Of a stretch of 64,000 nt of DNA, positions 9,715 to 19,776 are shown piece by piece. How positions within the stretch are numbered: position 1 is the stretch's first letter; the number at the start of each line of letters is the position of its first letter. The stretch is taken from positions 1 through 64,000 of the forward strand of contig JAIRQN010000056.1 of NCBI GenBank assembly GCA_031256445.1. The letters run 5' to 3'. Both the position numbers and the translations under genes were made by a program. Under the pieces are notes generated by a model, which saw only the letters and a list, made by a program, of their open reading frames with translations, did not search any database and had not been told where the DNA came from. Source of the stretch: Treponema sp. (GTDB lineage: Bacteria > Spirochaetota > Spirochaetia > Treponematales > Breznakiellaceae).

Positions 9715-10713
9715 TTAATTACCTGTTGTCGCGCTGACTACAGACGAAAATTCTCCGTTGCTCGCTTTAACTTTAAAATAATATGTAGTGTTTGGTTCCA
9801 GGGGAATAATATTGGGATAAGCCATTGAAGCAATGTTGATAGCTGTCCCATAAGAAGAATAAATTGAATCAATAAATACAAATGTACCTTCCAAAGAGAA
9901 GGAGCCAAACACCAGATATGTATTCGCTTTTTCCACCTCTCCCCACGTTAACGTAATGATTCTGCCATTTACCTCTGCTGTTAAATTTTCTGGCGCTGCG
10001 AGAACTTCTGGAGTTGTAACAGAAGAAGGAGTATTCGTAGTTGCCGTAACTGGTAAGGATAATTCACCAATAGTTTCATTGGCAGTTCTCTTCGAGCCGA
10101 TCTTATAAAAATAGACAGTTCCCGGCGAAAGAGAGCTGTCATAGTATACAGTATTTAATACATTTGTGCTTATAATACTAAATTTTTCCCATGAAGGATC
10201 TGTCGTTCTATATACAACATAGTAATTCGCATCAGTTACCGGACTCCATGACAGGCTTATCTGAGATGTTGATGTACCAATGGCGGTTAAATTTTGAGGA
10301 GCTTCAAGATTTCTTAATGTAATAATTTCATTGGTTGTGGCAAACGCTTCCATTGATAATTCTCCGAAATCATCAGCAGCGGAATTTCGTCTTCCTGCAA
10401 CCTTAAAGTGATACGTCGTTCCAGGAGAGAGATTGGTATCATTGTATGTGGTATTGGATATACTTCTTGAAATGATGTTATAATTCATCCATGTGGGATC
10501 GGTTGTCCGAAAAATCGTATAAACAGAAGCTCCTTCAACTGGATTCCATGATAAATTTATCTGGGTCGTATTAATGGTTCTTGCGGTTAAATTCTGCGGA
10601 GCGGAAATTCCGACAGGAATGTTTATGCTTCTGATGTCTTCCGATGGGTTATTTTCACACCCAATTCCAATTACCATTAGGATTAATAAAAAAATAATTA
10701 ATGCTTTTTTCAT
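9715..10713 (-). CDS. Lipoprotein with three fibronectin type III domains
   Basis: MKKALIIFLLILMVIGIGC signal/lipobox; three APxNLTA...W.....YxxxRT...L.PGTxYxFKV repeats; AGAGGAGG SD upstream of 10713. Confidence 0.8.
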   Translation of the reverse strand: MKKALIIFLLILMVIGIGCENNPSEDIRSINIPVGISAPQNLTARTINTTQINLSWNPVEGASVYTIFRTTDPTWMNYNIISRSISNTTYNDTNLSPGTTYHFKVAGRRNSAADDFGELSMEAFATTNEIITLRNLEAPQNLTAIGTSTSQISLSWSPVTDANYYVVYRTTDPSWEKFSIISTNVLNTVYYDSSLSPGTVYFYKIGSKRTANETIGELSLPVTATTNTPSSVTTPEVLAAPENLTAEVNGRIITLTWGEVEKANTYLVFGSFSLEGTFVFIDSIYSSYGTAINIASMAYPNIIPLEPNTTYYFKVKASNGEFSSVVSATTGN

Positions 10714-11015
10714 ATGTATTCTTCCTCCTCTAAAAATTAATAAATTTTTGCTGATATTGTCTTCTTTAACAATTAAAGACAAAACCGACGATCCAAGTAC
10801 CATCTTTTTTGTTTCTTTCATAGATGTACCCTCCATATTATTTAGTCGAGCTATGCTCGCTTTTAATACCATTTATGCTCTTTATTCTTTCTCTTATAAT
10901 AAGTATGTAAAAAATATTTGTTATTTTTTACAATTCCATAAGTAAAATGACGATTAAAATTTTCTTTTTTATTGTCTTGTATATTCAAATTGACCTCTTA
11001 AATGAAGTGAAACCA

Positions 11016-11810
11016 CTATAGATCAGGAAGGCTCCCTACGCCTCCCTCAGCATGCTGTGTTCTCTGCCATGCGGTGTTTTCTTTTCCTATAACATAACCC
11101 CCTGAAAGTCTGCCAGTATTAAAATACGCTTCGTTAAAATGATAATCAGTTCCAAAAACATCATTCTCCAGTGAAACATTTGCTCCAATCTTTACGTAGA
11201 TCAGACTGTTATTGTTAAATGCGCCGCTTTTAATGTTTCTAATACTTTCCGGGATGAAAATTTCACGCAGACAGTTATCGGTAAATGCCAGTTCCTCAAT
11301 GGAAACAACGCCATTTGGGATAAAAATTTTATTCAATTGATTTTCCGCAAATACTCCGCTTTCAATAGTGGTAATGCCTTTTGGGATTGAAATGCTTGTC
11401 AGTTGATTACCTCTGAACGCGTCATACCCGATGCGGGTAACGTTATTTGAGATAATTATTTTATTCAGGCAGTTATTCCTGAATGCATCATGCCCGATAG
11501 ATATAATACTGTCTGGTATTGTAACACTAGTCAGCTTATTTTCCATAAATGAGGCATTTCCAATGGAGATTACGCTATCCGGAATATAAATTGCTGTAAG
11601 CTGCTTATCCTGAAACGCAGAATCCCCTATGGAAAAAACCGGTATTCCATCAATCGTCTCAGGTATCGCAACCGTTCTGCTTGAGCCGATGTAATCAATA
11701 ATAATAGCACCGCTCTGGTTATCCGATTGCCATTTAAAATCATCATGCCACTGTCCAAAAAGATTAGCGCAAATACTCATTGCAATTATACAAAATAATA
11801 ATTTTCTCAT
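11016..11810 (-). CDS. Secreted BspA-type leucine-rich repeat (LRR_5) protein
   Basis: Signal peptide; repeats IYIPDSVISIGNASFMENKLTSVTIPDSIISIGHDAFRNN. Confidence 0.85.
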   Translation of the reverse strand: MRKLLFCIIAMSICANLFGQWHDDFKWQSDNQSGAIIIDYIGSSRTVAIPETIDGIPVFSIGDSAFQDKQLTAIYIPDSVISIGNASFMENKLTSVTIPDSIISIGHDAFRNNCLNKIIISNNVTRIGYDAFRGNQLTSISIPKGITTIESGVFAENQLNKIFIPNGVVSIEELAFTDNCLREIFIPESIRNIKSGAFNNNSLIYVKIGANVSLENDVFGTDYHFNEAYFNTGRLSGGYVIGKENTAWQRTQHAEGGVGSLPDL

Positions 11811-11833
11811 TTTAACCCTCCTATAATATATTG

Positions 11834-12523
11834 TTATCTTCTAGTTAAAATAACATCATTGTAAAAAGTAAAATTATCAATTATTACAGAACTTGGTAAG
11901 TTGATATTTGACAAGGGATTTCCATTAAACGCCCAAGTTCCAATAATTGCAACAGAATCTGGAATATAAACGTTAGTTAAATTATTGGAAAAAAAAGCAT
12001 CATTACCAATAACTACAATAGAGTCAGGTATTATAACACTATTCAATTGCTTGCCATGAAATGCGCTATATCCGATGGATGTAACAGGAAGATCATTTAT
12101 TTTTCCAGGTATTGTTACATCTTTTTGATTACCTTTATAATTTATTATTTCAATTTCTGAAAAATCTAAAATCGCTATTTCATATTCATCATAAACAGAT
12201 AATGTAATATTGAATGTAGCAGCTTTCTTTCCGTTACTATTGTATTTTCTATACACAATAGGATAAATTGAATTTAATTCTATAATTATATTATCTGGTA
12301 TAGTTATGCCTAAAACATGATCAAATACAGCACCCCCAATAGCGGTTATATTATTAGGTATAACAATTATTCTTTCTTCCCCGATGTATTCAGTAATTAT
12401 TATCTCCCCATTATTTTTATGTACTCTAAAACCGTTTTCATCTACTTCACCTTGCGGTCCTCGGGCAAATGTTGACCAAACCGTGCCGATAAGAAACATG
12501 GTGATTAAAATTGTCTTTTTCAT
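11834..12523 (-). CDS. Secreted BspA-type leucine-rich repeat protein
   Basis: Signal peptide; VTSIGYSAFHGKQLNSVIIPDSIVVIGNDAFFSNNLTNVYIPDSV. Confidence 0.8.
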   Translation of the reverse strand: MKKTILITMFLIGTVWSTFARGPQGEVDENGFRVHKNNGEIIITEYIGEERIIVIPNNITAIGGAVFDHVLGITIPDNIIIELNSIYPIVYRKYNSNGKKAATFNITLSVYDEYEIAILDFSEIEIINYKGNQKDVTIPGKINDLPVTSIGYSAFHGKQLNSVIIPDSIVVIGNDAFFSNNLTNVYIPDSVAIIGTWAFNGNPLSNINLPSSVIIDNFTFYNDVILTRR

Positions 12524-12605
12524 AAAAAACTCCTATTTTCTTGTTTTTAACCTTCTTAAGAAGGCTTTGTTTAATTCATTTCACTTCTTCTATGACTGAA
12601 TTATA

Positions 12606-12758
12606 TTACATACCTAATTCTGGTTTGTCGTAAGCAGTTGAATTATCATAAATCACCCGTACTACTCCAGCTTGTATGGAATTAATTGAGTAAGGAGTAC
12701 TGTCAATATAAACAAGTGCGTCTGTTGTCTCGTGTAATAATATACACTTCAAATTCAA
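12606..12758 (-). pseudogene. Possible 3' fragment of an unidentified gene
   Basis: Open frame LNLKCILLHETTDALVYIDSTPYSINSIQAGVVRVIYDNSTAYDKPELGM* without a convincing start. Confidence 0.25.
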
Positions 12759-12819
12759 GGCTCACTACAATCATAACAAGCACAAAAACGCTTTTTATAA
12801 TGATTATATGTTTTCTTTT

Positions 12820-13056
12820 TTATTTAAGTGAAATTACAATAATTACGTCTCTCAGGGACAGGCTGCCTGCATCGCCCATAAATACTTCTGCTGGATATGC
12901 GTTAAACCGCAGAATACAGACGGTTACTTCAAATTTCCCTTTCCTAAGCCGCCTGACGGAAAGGTTCCTGCTCCCATTGTTTTCAATTTTCCGGTTGTAA
13001 TCCTTTTTATGAGTATTTAAATTAATAGCTCTCATTATATTTACAAATCGGCGCAT
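12820..13056 (-). pseudogene. Fragment carrying the MraY/WecA-family catalytic motif
   Basis: RFNAYPAEVFMGDAGSLSLRDVIIVISL matches the MraY FN..PA.VFMGD.GSL.LG block; no remaining TM domains. Confidence 0.5.
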
Positions 13057-13260
13057 TATCGGGGGATGTCCAGTTATTATTCACCAATTTTGACGATCTT
13101 CTCTATATATCTATTTTTCTTCACTATTGAGATAAAAAACATGGAAGATAATCTTTTTTCTACATATATAACTTTTTAAACAAGTATTATGTTGTATGAC
13201 ATTATTTTATGATGATTTATCACTTTTTTATTGAATTTTCGCATACAGAAAAACGTATTT

Positions 13261-13428
13261 TTAGACATTCTTCTTTATATAACTTGGACAGAAAAGGTTG
13301 TCATGTAATGGGTGGAATCTACCGTCAATACTGCAGTAAACCTTTTCGCCTGTATGGTAACCTTCCAAGCAATTGCAGCATGAATTGTCCGTTTTTTCTG
13401 CTTTTATGTCGTCATTTTGTTTGTTCAA
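13261..13428 (-). CDS. 55-aa Cys/His-rich (zinc-ribbon-like) microprotein with TTG start
   Basis: MNKQNDDIKAEKTDNSCCNCLEGYHTGEKVYCSIDGRFHPLHDNLFCPSYIKKNV*; AGGAGG SD 7 nt upstream of the TTG; antisense to track ORF 13209..13490. Confidence 0.55.
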   Translation of the reverse strand: MNKQNDDIKAEKTDNSCCNCLEGYHTGEKVYCSIDGRFHPLHDNLFCPSYIKKNV

Positions 13429-13543
13429 AATATTACCTCCTAATAAGAATTGTAATGTATAGCTTGCTTCGTACAGTCGGACATAATTGAACGACTAAAA
13501 TTACGGCTGACATCTCTATTAAAGCTTCATGGTATTCTTAATA

Positions 13544-13572
13544 TAGACAGAAAAAAAGGCTTTGAGTATAAT
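13544..13572 (+). promoter_or_regulatory. Sigma70-type promoter for the kinase operon
   Basis: TAGACA - 17 nt - TATAAT; SD and ATG immediately downstream. Confidence 0.65.
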
Positions 13573-13594
13573 CATTCCTGTAAAGGAGATAATT

Positions 13595-14896
13595 ATGTCT
13601 GATTATGAAGAAGGTCCAGATACAATAAGAATGTGGAATAAAGTTTTTAATACTCTTACATTGGATGAAGTAATAAGTGTGATATACGATGATTTCCCTG
13701 TTCGAGAAACAAATGAAGTGTTCATGAGTAAAATAGAAAAAAAGATGACAAAACTTGGTATAACAAAAAAAGAAGTAATAAAAAGAATTAAAGAACAATT
13801 AGGTAGGAAGAATGATACCAATGTAGATAATTGGGTTAAAAAGAAAATGGACAGAGATTCTGTTTTAAAAACAGCTTTTGGCTTAGAAATAACTTATGAT
13901 GAAACTGATGTTTATTTAAAGAAATGTCTCTACGACGGTTTTTATATGCGTGATGTAAAAGATATAATTTACAGGTTTTTTCTTAAAATGAGAATAGAAT
14001 ATAATGATGAAGTTTCAAGAAAATCGAATAATTTATTATATAAAGATCTGGAAGAAATGCTGGAAAATTATAAAGGTTTATACTTTCATAATAGTAACCC
14101 AAACCCAGACCCTATTTTGATTAAGAAAATTGAAAATAATAAATTTACTAAATTTCTTGAAGATGAATTAAAAAGAATAAAAACATTAAAGGATTTAAAA
14201 GATTACTTAGAACGAAATAAATCTTTATTTGGTTCATACCGCAGAAAAACACATGAAATATTTATGGAAAACTACGAGCAAATAGAAAATCAATTATCAT
14301 CGCAAGAAAATAGAAATATTACAAGAGAAAATGAAATTATTTTAAATGGATTATGTAGTAAATTAGAAAATACAATAATATCAATTGAAGAAAAAGAAAA
14401 AATAAAAAGAAGAATAGAAGATATAAAAAAAGGAAAAATAATAACAGAAGAAGAAATTAGAGATGAGATTGTAGATAACATATCAAATTTAGAAGAAGAT
14501 GTAATAAATCCCCGTATACGCGAACTTATTACTCAGAATATACCAAGAAGAGAAGAATTTTCTCAAATGTTAATTAAATCAGTAAAAAAAGATGGTGAAA
14601 TATATAAAAATATCGATAGAAAATTACTTATCCTAACATGGTTATCTTGTAATAATGGCGATATTACAAATTTTATTAAAGGTGAGGCAAGAGACAATTT
14701 TGAATCTCATTATAAAATAATTAACGATGATATTTTAACTCCCTGCGGAATGCCATTGCTTGACCCCCGCCATCCTTTTGACTGGATAATATTTAATGCA
14801 TTATATGCCAGTCATCTTTATAATGAAGAAGATTATATTGATGATAGTCCAAAAGAAAGACTGCGAAAACTCTTTAAAAGAATTAATAGACTATGA
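13595..14896 (+). CDS. XRE/HTH-like N-terminal domain plus helical C-terminal protein, partner of the downstream kinase
   Basis: MTKLGITKKEVIKRIKEQLGRKNDTNVDNWVKKKMDRDSVLKTAFGLEITYDETDVYLKK; C-terminal DPRHPFDWIIFNAL; SD TAAAGGAGATAATT before MSDYEEG. Confidence 0.65.
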   Translation: MSDYEEGPDTIRMWNKVFNTLTLDEVISVIYDDFPVRETNEVFMSKIEKKMTKLGITKKEVIKRIKEQLGRKNDTNVDNWVKKKMDRDSVLKTAFGLEITYDETDVYLKKCLYDGFYMRDVKDIIYRFFLKMRIEYNDEVSRKSNNLLYKDLEEMLENYKGLYFHNSNPNPDPILIKKIENNKFTKFLEDELKRIKTLKDLKDYLERNKSLFGSYRRKTHEIFMENYEQIENQLSSQENRNITRENEIILNGLCSKLENTIISIEEKEKIKRRIEDIKKGKIITEEEIRDEIVDNISNLEEDVINPRIRELITQNIPRREEFSQMLIKSVKKDGEIYKNIDRKLLILTWLSCNNGDITNFIKGEARDNFESHYKIINDDILTPCGMPLLDPRHPFDWIIFNALYASHLYNEEDYIDDSPKERLRKLFKRINRL

Positions 14897-14906
14897 AGAA
14901 AATAAA

Positions 14907-17900
14907 ATGGATACTTTGATAAATATACTTCCTAAAAAAACTCTAAAATTAAATGGTAAAAGCTATATCTTGGAAAAAGTTTTAACGGGAGGAGGTTTAT
15001 CTGTCGTTTATTTAGGCCGCGCCAAAGAAGAAGAAAAATTAAAAGATTGGGTTGTAATAAAAGAATTTTTTCCTAAAGGGTACGGTATTACACGAGATGA
15101 AAATGGTGCGCTTATTATTCCGCCTGAAAAACAGAAAGAGGTTGATAAATTAAAATTGATTGTAAAACGGGAAGTTGATATTGCGCAATATCTTCGCGAT
15201 GATCGCTCTTTTTATAAAACTGATGATAAATCAAGTAATGATTTAATATTTGAATATGATGGTCCAATAGAATCAGAAGAATATAACACTCTCTATACTA
15301 TTATTAAAACAGGATCGGGAAAAACACTATTAGAAAAAATTAATAATTTTAATGATTTTATTTCTATTTGTAACTGTGTTTTGGATATATTAACTGCTTT
15401 GGAACCGGTACATGATAAAAAAACACTTCATTTAGATATAGCGCCTGATAATATTCATATTTCTACTTCCGGAACTGTACGTTTAATAGATTATAATAGC
15501 GCTTTTAGAAAAGAGATAAGAGATGAGTTTGATAATTTAATACGCGAAAGTGATGATCTTGGTACATGGCAGCCTTCATATAAACCAGGATACTCGGCAA
15601 GAGAGCTTGAAAATTTTTCTCAAACAAAACCTATTGAGCCTGATTATCAAACCGATCTTTATTCGGTAACGGCAATTTTTTTTAGGTTACTTAAAGGCAG
15701 AACATTATTAGAAGGTGATTGGAGAAATAATAAAAAATGGCGGTTAAATAATCAAAATGGTTATTTAAAAGGTTATCCAAACAGAATAGTACAGATGGTA
15801 AATGATTTTTTATGGAAAGGAATTAATAATCATTTTAAAAATATACCAGAAATGAAAGAAGCAATAGAGATTTTAAGAAATGGAGCGGAAGAAATTAAGA
15901 AACGACATATTTATAACTTTAAATATTTTAAAAATGAGTTCTATTATTATACTAAAAAAAACGAAGGATTATACGGTAATTTGTATGTAAATAATCAACA
16001 TATTCCTATAAAATTAATTTGTAATGAATTAAGTATAAATATTATGGATTTTATTAATGATAATAATTTCCGTTATGCGTGTTTGACCGGTGAGGGTGGC
16101 ATGGGGAAAACATATACATGTATTAATTTGGGCATTAAATGTATTGACAAAGAGAAATGTGTAGTATATATTCCACTTCACGATTATGATAAGCAATATT
16201 TTATTGAAGAAAGCATAAAAGTTGCTTTTGGCATTCAATCAGAAACAGAAGATGTATATAAAGATTTAATTAATGAAGAAGAAATCTTTATCTTATTAGA
16301 TGGATACAATGAAATTAATTCAAACTATATTGATAATTTTGCTAAAGAATTCGAAGAATTATGTTCAAAGAGTTATTTGAAAATATTGATAACATCCAGA
16401 AATGATGATTATAAAAAAATTAAAAACGAACTTAATGCTAAAAAATTTGAAATGCTATCATTTATGCTTATTACTAATGAGATTATAGATGAATGGATGA
16501 AGAAATATACCTCACAAAATACTAAAGTATTGCCAAGTGAATATAATGTATTGCGTAATCCTATGTTTTTAAAGATTTATGCTTATAATATAAATGAACA
16601 AAAAAAAACTATCAACCCGGAAGATTATAATTTCCTTAAAAATCCAACAACAGCAGGTGAAATAATTTGGAACTTTTTAGAACATCAAATTATTAAGTCA
16701 GAAGAAAGCAAGTATAAAAATACTAAAGAAAATAATATAGATATAATAAGGGAAGGATTTGGTAAAATATTACTTCGTTATCTTCTTCCATGTATCGCTT
16801 ATAATATTGAAATTGATGGAAAGTTAGATTTTGAATTACCAGACTTAGAAAAGTATATAAAAAGTTTTGATAAATATTATAATGAAAACAATAATATTGT
16901 TCCTGATTTTATTAAATATAAAAGTACTATTAACTATTTCTTATATAAATTAGATGATAGAGCAAATTGCTTGATAGAGCAATGTACAAAATATTTCTGT
17001 ATAGTATATGAATCAGGTGAAACTTACACATTTACCCACCAATATTTTAGAGATATTTTCTCAGCAACTCATATTAAAAACCAAATGGAATTAATTTGCA
17101 AAAATAAATCCATAGATATATCTGTATTTACACAAAAAACATTTCTTCCTCATATTATACAAATGCTGTCACAAATATTACAGGAACATAAAAAAAAACC
17201 TCCAAAATTTAATAATTCAGTTTTAAGAGAATATATTCAAAAATTAAAAGAAATATTTAAAGAAAAAAATGATGAAGAAATACAAAGATGTGTATTTAAC
17301 AGTCTTGAGATAATTAATTATGCCAGAAATGGAAATATGAGCCATGAAGATTTCTCTGAATTGGATTTAAGAGCGTATAATTTTAATAATATTATTTGCG
17401 ATAATACTAAATTTATAAGATCTTGTATATCAAAGAATACATTCTTTGCAGATGGACATGATTCTATTGTAAGAAGTGTCAACTACAGTCCTAATGGAAC
17501 TTATATTGTTTCAGCCTCAAATGATAAAACTGTAAAAATATGGGAGATATACACCAGAAAATTATTACATACTCTTAGTGGACATTTAAATTCTGTTTTT
17601 AATGCAATATTTAGTCCTATTGATGGAAAATATATTGCTTCTGTATCATGTGAAGCAATCATATTATGGGATAGGGTTAGCGGGAAACAATTATATGAAC
17701 CTATTAAAGGTGATTTTAGAAATGTACTTGATATAAGTTTTAGCCCTGATGAAAAGTATATTGCTTCGTCTTTCCTTGATAAAAATATAAAAATATGGGA
17801 AACTACGACAGGTAATCCCTGTACGATAGGAAATGAGATTTTTACAGGAAATGTAGAATATTTGTATGACGATACATCTGTTTTTTCTAATCTTTGGGAT

Positions 17901-19646
17901 AATTCATATAAGGTATTTATAAATCATAATGGGAGAAATATTGATATTTTTAAGAATTTTTTAAATTATGATGGTTTTTTTTCTATTAATAATAAAGGTT
18001 ATTTGACTATACATTGGTTAAAAGAAAAAAGTAAAGCTATAAATAGTGATATAATAGAAAAATTAGATCAAGAAGTACATTCTTTTAAACAAATAGAATA
18101 TAGTTCCAATGGGAGATATATATCTTTTATAACTAAAAAAGATTTTTTAATTATAAAAGATATAGAAAACAATGAAAATACTTACGCTAAGCAAAGTAAA
18201 AAGGCTATTTACAATGCAAGATTTGCCCCAAAGTCTGAATACATCATTTTAGGTTTATCTGATGGCACTATTGAAGAATGGGATATTATACAAAGAAAAA
18301 TAAAACGTGTATTCGGAAACAAGTGTGATTATACTTTAAATAATGTGAATTTAAGTCGGGATGGTGAATTTATTATAATGTCAACAAATGATGATATTAT
18401 TATGTTAAAAAATATTAAAAGAGAATGCTTAATTAATTACTTTGAAGGTTCTAATGCGTTTTATAGTCAAAATGATAATTATTTTTTTATTATATATAAA
18501 AACATATTAAGTATATATGATAATTTTGAATATAAATTAATAAAAAATTGTCCCCACTATCTTTATAATATTTATCCTGATTATATAGAATTTGCAAAAT
18601 GTTCATCTAAGAGTAATTATATAGCTACTGTATCAAAAAAAAGAATAACAATATGGAAATGTAAAAATGGTGAAAATATAAATTTCTTTGAACATTATGA
18701 AACTAGAGATGTACAATTCAGTCCAGATGAAAATTATATTCTTGTAACCAATAATGATTATATTAAAATATATAATATACATGATAAATCATCTGAAGTT
18801 CTCAAAGATTCAAGTACTGCCTATTCTGCACAATACTCGCCAAACGGTGAATTAATTATTTATGCTCAAGGAATAAATATATATGTTTATGATATAAAAA
18901 ATAAAACAACTAGAAAAATTGACGGAAAAGCAGGTAGTGACAATGATATCAACTGGTTTAGTGTACAAGATTTATGTTGCGGTGCAGATATTCAAAATAA
19001 AAATGGAAATCAAACTGATCAACTAATTATTGGAATTTTACATGGTTATAATAATGTATTAGAAGAGAACAGAAATGAAGTAAAAATATGGGATATTGAA
19101 ACAGGTAATTTAATACCTTTTTTTGATGAAAGTATTAATTGTGATTCAATATCAAAAATTAAATACAGTCCCAATGGTTTACATCTCATTGTATTTTACG
19201 AGAGAAAAGGAATGAAAATATTTTATCTGCAATGGATATGGTCAAAAGAAAATGGTACATACAGACTAGAAAAAGTAATTAGTTCGGAACTTAAGCGTTT
19301 TACTGATGAGATGAATGCTTTATCTAATGATATTTTAGAAGATATTAACTTTAATTCAAATGGTAGATATATTTTTTATTATATTAATAGTTTTAAATCT
19401 TTTATGAATAGCTTTTTTTTGAATACCTATTTTAAGAATAAATATATAAGCAATTTTATTAGGATATGGGATGTTTTTGAGGATATATTATATGATTCGA
19501 TATATCCTGTACAATTTTTGAAAGTTATTAAAGCCGATTTTACAGAAATAGAGCAACCTAAAGATTTTACTGTATATGATTGGGATAAATTAATAAGGGT
19601 ATTAAAACAAAATGGAGCTATTTTAAATGAACAGATTGACAATTAA
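14907..19646 (+). CDS. Protein kinase - P-loop STAND/NACHT-like NTPase - WD40 repeat protein
   Basis: Kinase: LTGGGLSVVYLG, VVIKEFFP, LHLDIAPDNI, LIDYNS. NTPase: GEGGMGKT, IFILLDGYNE, ILITSRND. C-terminal WD40-like blades (VNYSPNGTYIVSASNDKTVKIWEI etc.). Start taken at MDTLIN, 10 nt after the upstream stop. Confidence 0.85.
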   Translation: MDTLINILPKKTLKLNGKSYILEKVLTGGGLSVVYLGRAKEEEKLKDWVVIKEFFPKGYGITRDENGALIIPPEKQKEVDKLKLIVKREVDIAQYLRDDRSFYKTDDKSSNDLIFEYDGPIESEEYNTLYTIIKTGSGKTLLEKINNFNDFISICNCVLDILTALEPVHDKKTLHLDIAPDNIHISTSGTVRLIDYNSAFRKEIRDEFDNLIRESDDLGTWQPSYKPGYSARELENFSQTKPIEPDYQTDLYSVTAIFFRLLKGRTLLEGDWRNNKKWRLNNQNGYLKGYPNRIVQMVNDFLWKGINNHFKNIPEMKEAIEILRNGAEEIKKRHIYNFKYFKNEFYYYTKKNEGLYGNLYVNNQHIPIKLICNELSINIMDFINDNNFRYACLTGEGGMGKTYTCINLGIKCIDKEKCVVYIPLHDYDKQYFIEESIKVAFGIQSETEDVYKDLINEEEIFILLDGYNEINSNYIDNFAKEFEELCSKSYLKILITSRNDDYKKIKNELNAKKFEMLSFMLITNEIIDEWMKKYTSQNTKVLPSEYNVLRNPMFLKIYAYNINEQKKTINPEDYNFLKNPTTAGEIIWNFLEHQIIKSEESKYKNTKENNIDIIREGFGKILLRYLLPCIAYNIEIDGKLDFELPDLEKYIKSFDKYYNENNNIVPDFIKYKSTINYFLYKLDDRANCLIEQCTKYFCIVYESGETYTFTHQYFRDIFSATHIKNQMELICKNKSIDISVFTQKTFLPHIIQMLSQILQEHKKKPPKFNNSVLREYIQKLKEIFKEKNDEEIQRCVFNSLEIINYARNGNMSHEDFSELDLRAYNFNNIICDNTKFIRSCISKNTFFADGHDSIVRSVNYSPNGTYIVSASNDKTVKIWEIYTRKLLHTLSGHLNSVFNAIFSPIDGKYIASVSCEAIILWDRVSGKQLYEPIKGDFRNVLDISFSPDEKYIASSFLDKNIKIWETTTGNPCTIGNEIFTGNVEYLYDDTSVFSNLWDNSYKVFINHNGRNIDIFKNFLNYDGFFSINNKGYLTIHWLKEKSKAINSDIIEKLDQEVHSFKQIEYSSNGRYISFITKKDFLIIKDIENNENTYAKQSKKAIYNARFAPKSEYIILGLSDGTIEEWDIIQRKIKRVFGNKCDYTLNNVNLSRDGEFIIMSTNDDIIMLKNIKRECLINYFEGSNAFYSQNDNYFFIIYKNILSIYDNFEYKLIKNCPHYLYNIYPDYIEFAKCSSKSNYIATVSKKRITIWKCKNGENINFFEHYETRDVQFSPDENYILVTNNDYIKIYNIHDKSSEVLKDSSTAYSAQYSPNGELIIYAQGINIYVYDIKNKTTRKIDGKAGSDNDINWFSVQDLCCGADIQNKNGNQTDQLIIGILHGYNNVLEENRNEVKIWDIETGNLIPFFDESINCDSISKIKYSPNGLHLIVFYERKGMKIFYLQWIWSKENGTYRLEKVISSELKRFTDEMNALSNDILEDINFNSNGRYIFYYINSFKSFMNSFFLNTYFKNKYISNFIRIWDVFEDILYDSIYPVQFLKVIKADFTEIEQPKDFTVYDWDKLIRVLKQNGAILNEQIDN

Positions 19647-19712
19647 AAGTTTCATAAATATCTAAATCACATACTTTCAAATATCAACGACAAAACCCCT
19701 AAACTGATACGA

Positions 19713-19745
19713 TATAATCATTATTACAAACCTTTGTTAAAGGTT
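19713..19745 (+). promoter_or_regulatory. -10 element plus inverted-repeat operator-like site
   Basis: TATAAT at 19713-19718; AACCTTT-GTT-AAAGGTT at 19729-19745. Confidence 0.4.
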
Positions 19746-19776
19746 AATGATAATGTCTAAACAAGAGGGGAATGTT

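Noticed and set aside
13209-13490. 93-aa plus-strand ORF
   Set aside because: No SD; the opposite strand holds a better-supported TTG-start Cys-rich gene
14796-14906. 37-codon N-terminal extension of the kinase ORF
   Set aside because: Overlaps the upstream gene in another frame; kinase similarity begins after MDTLIN at 14907
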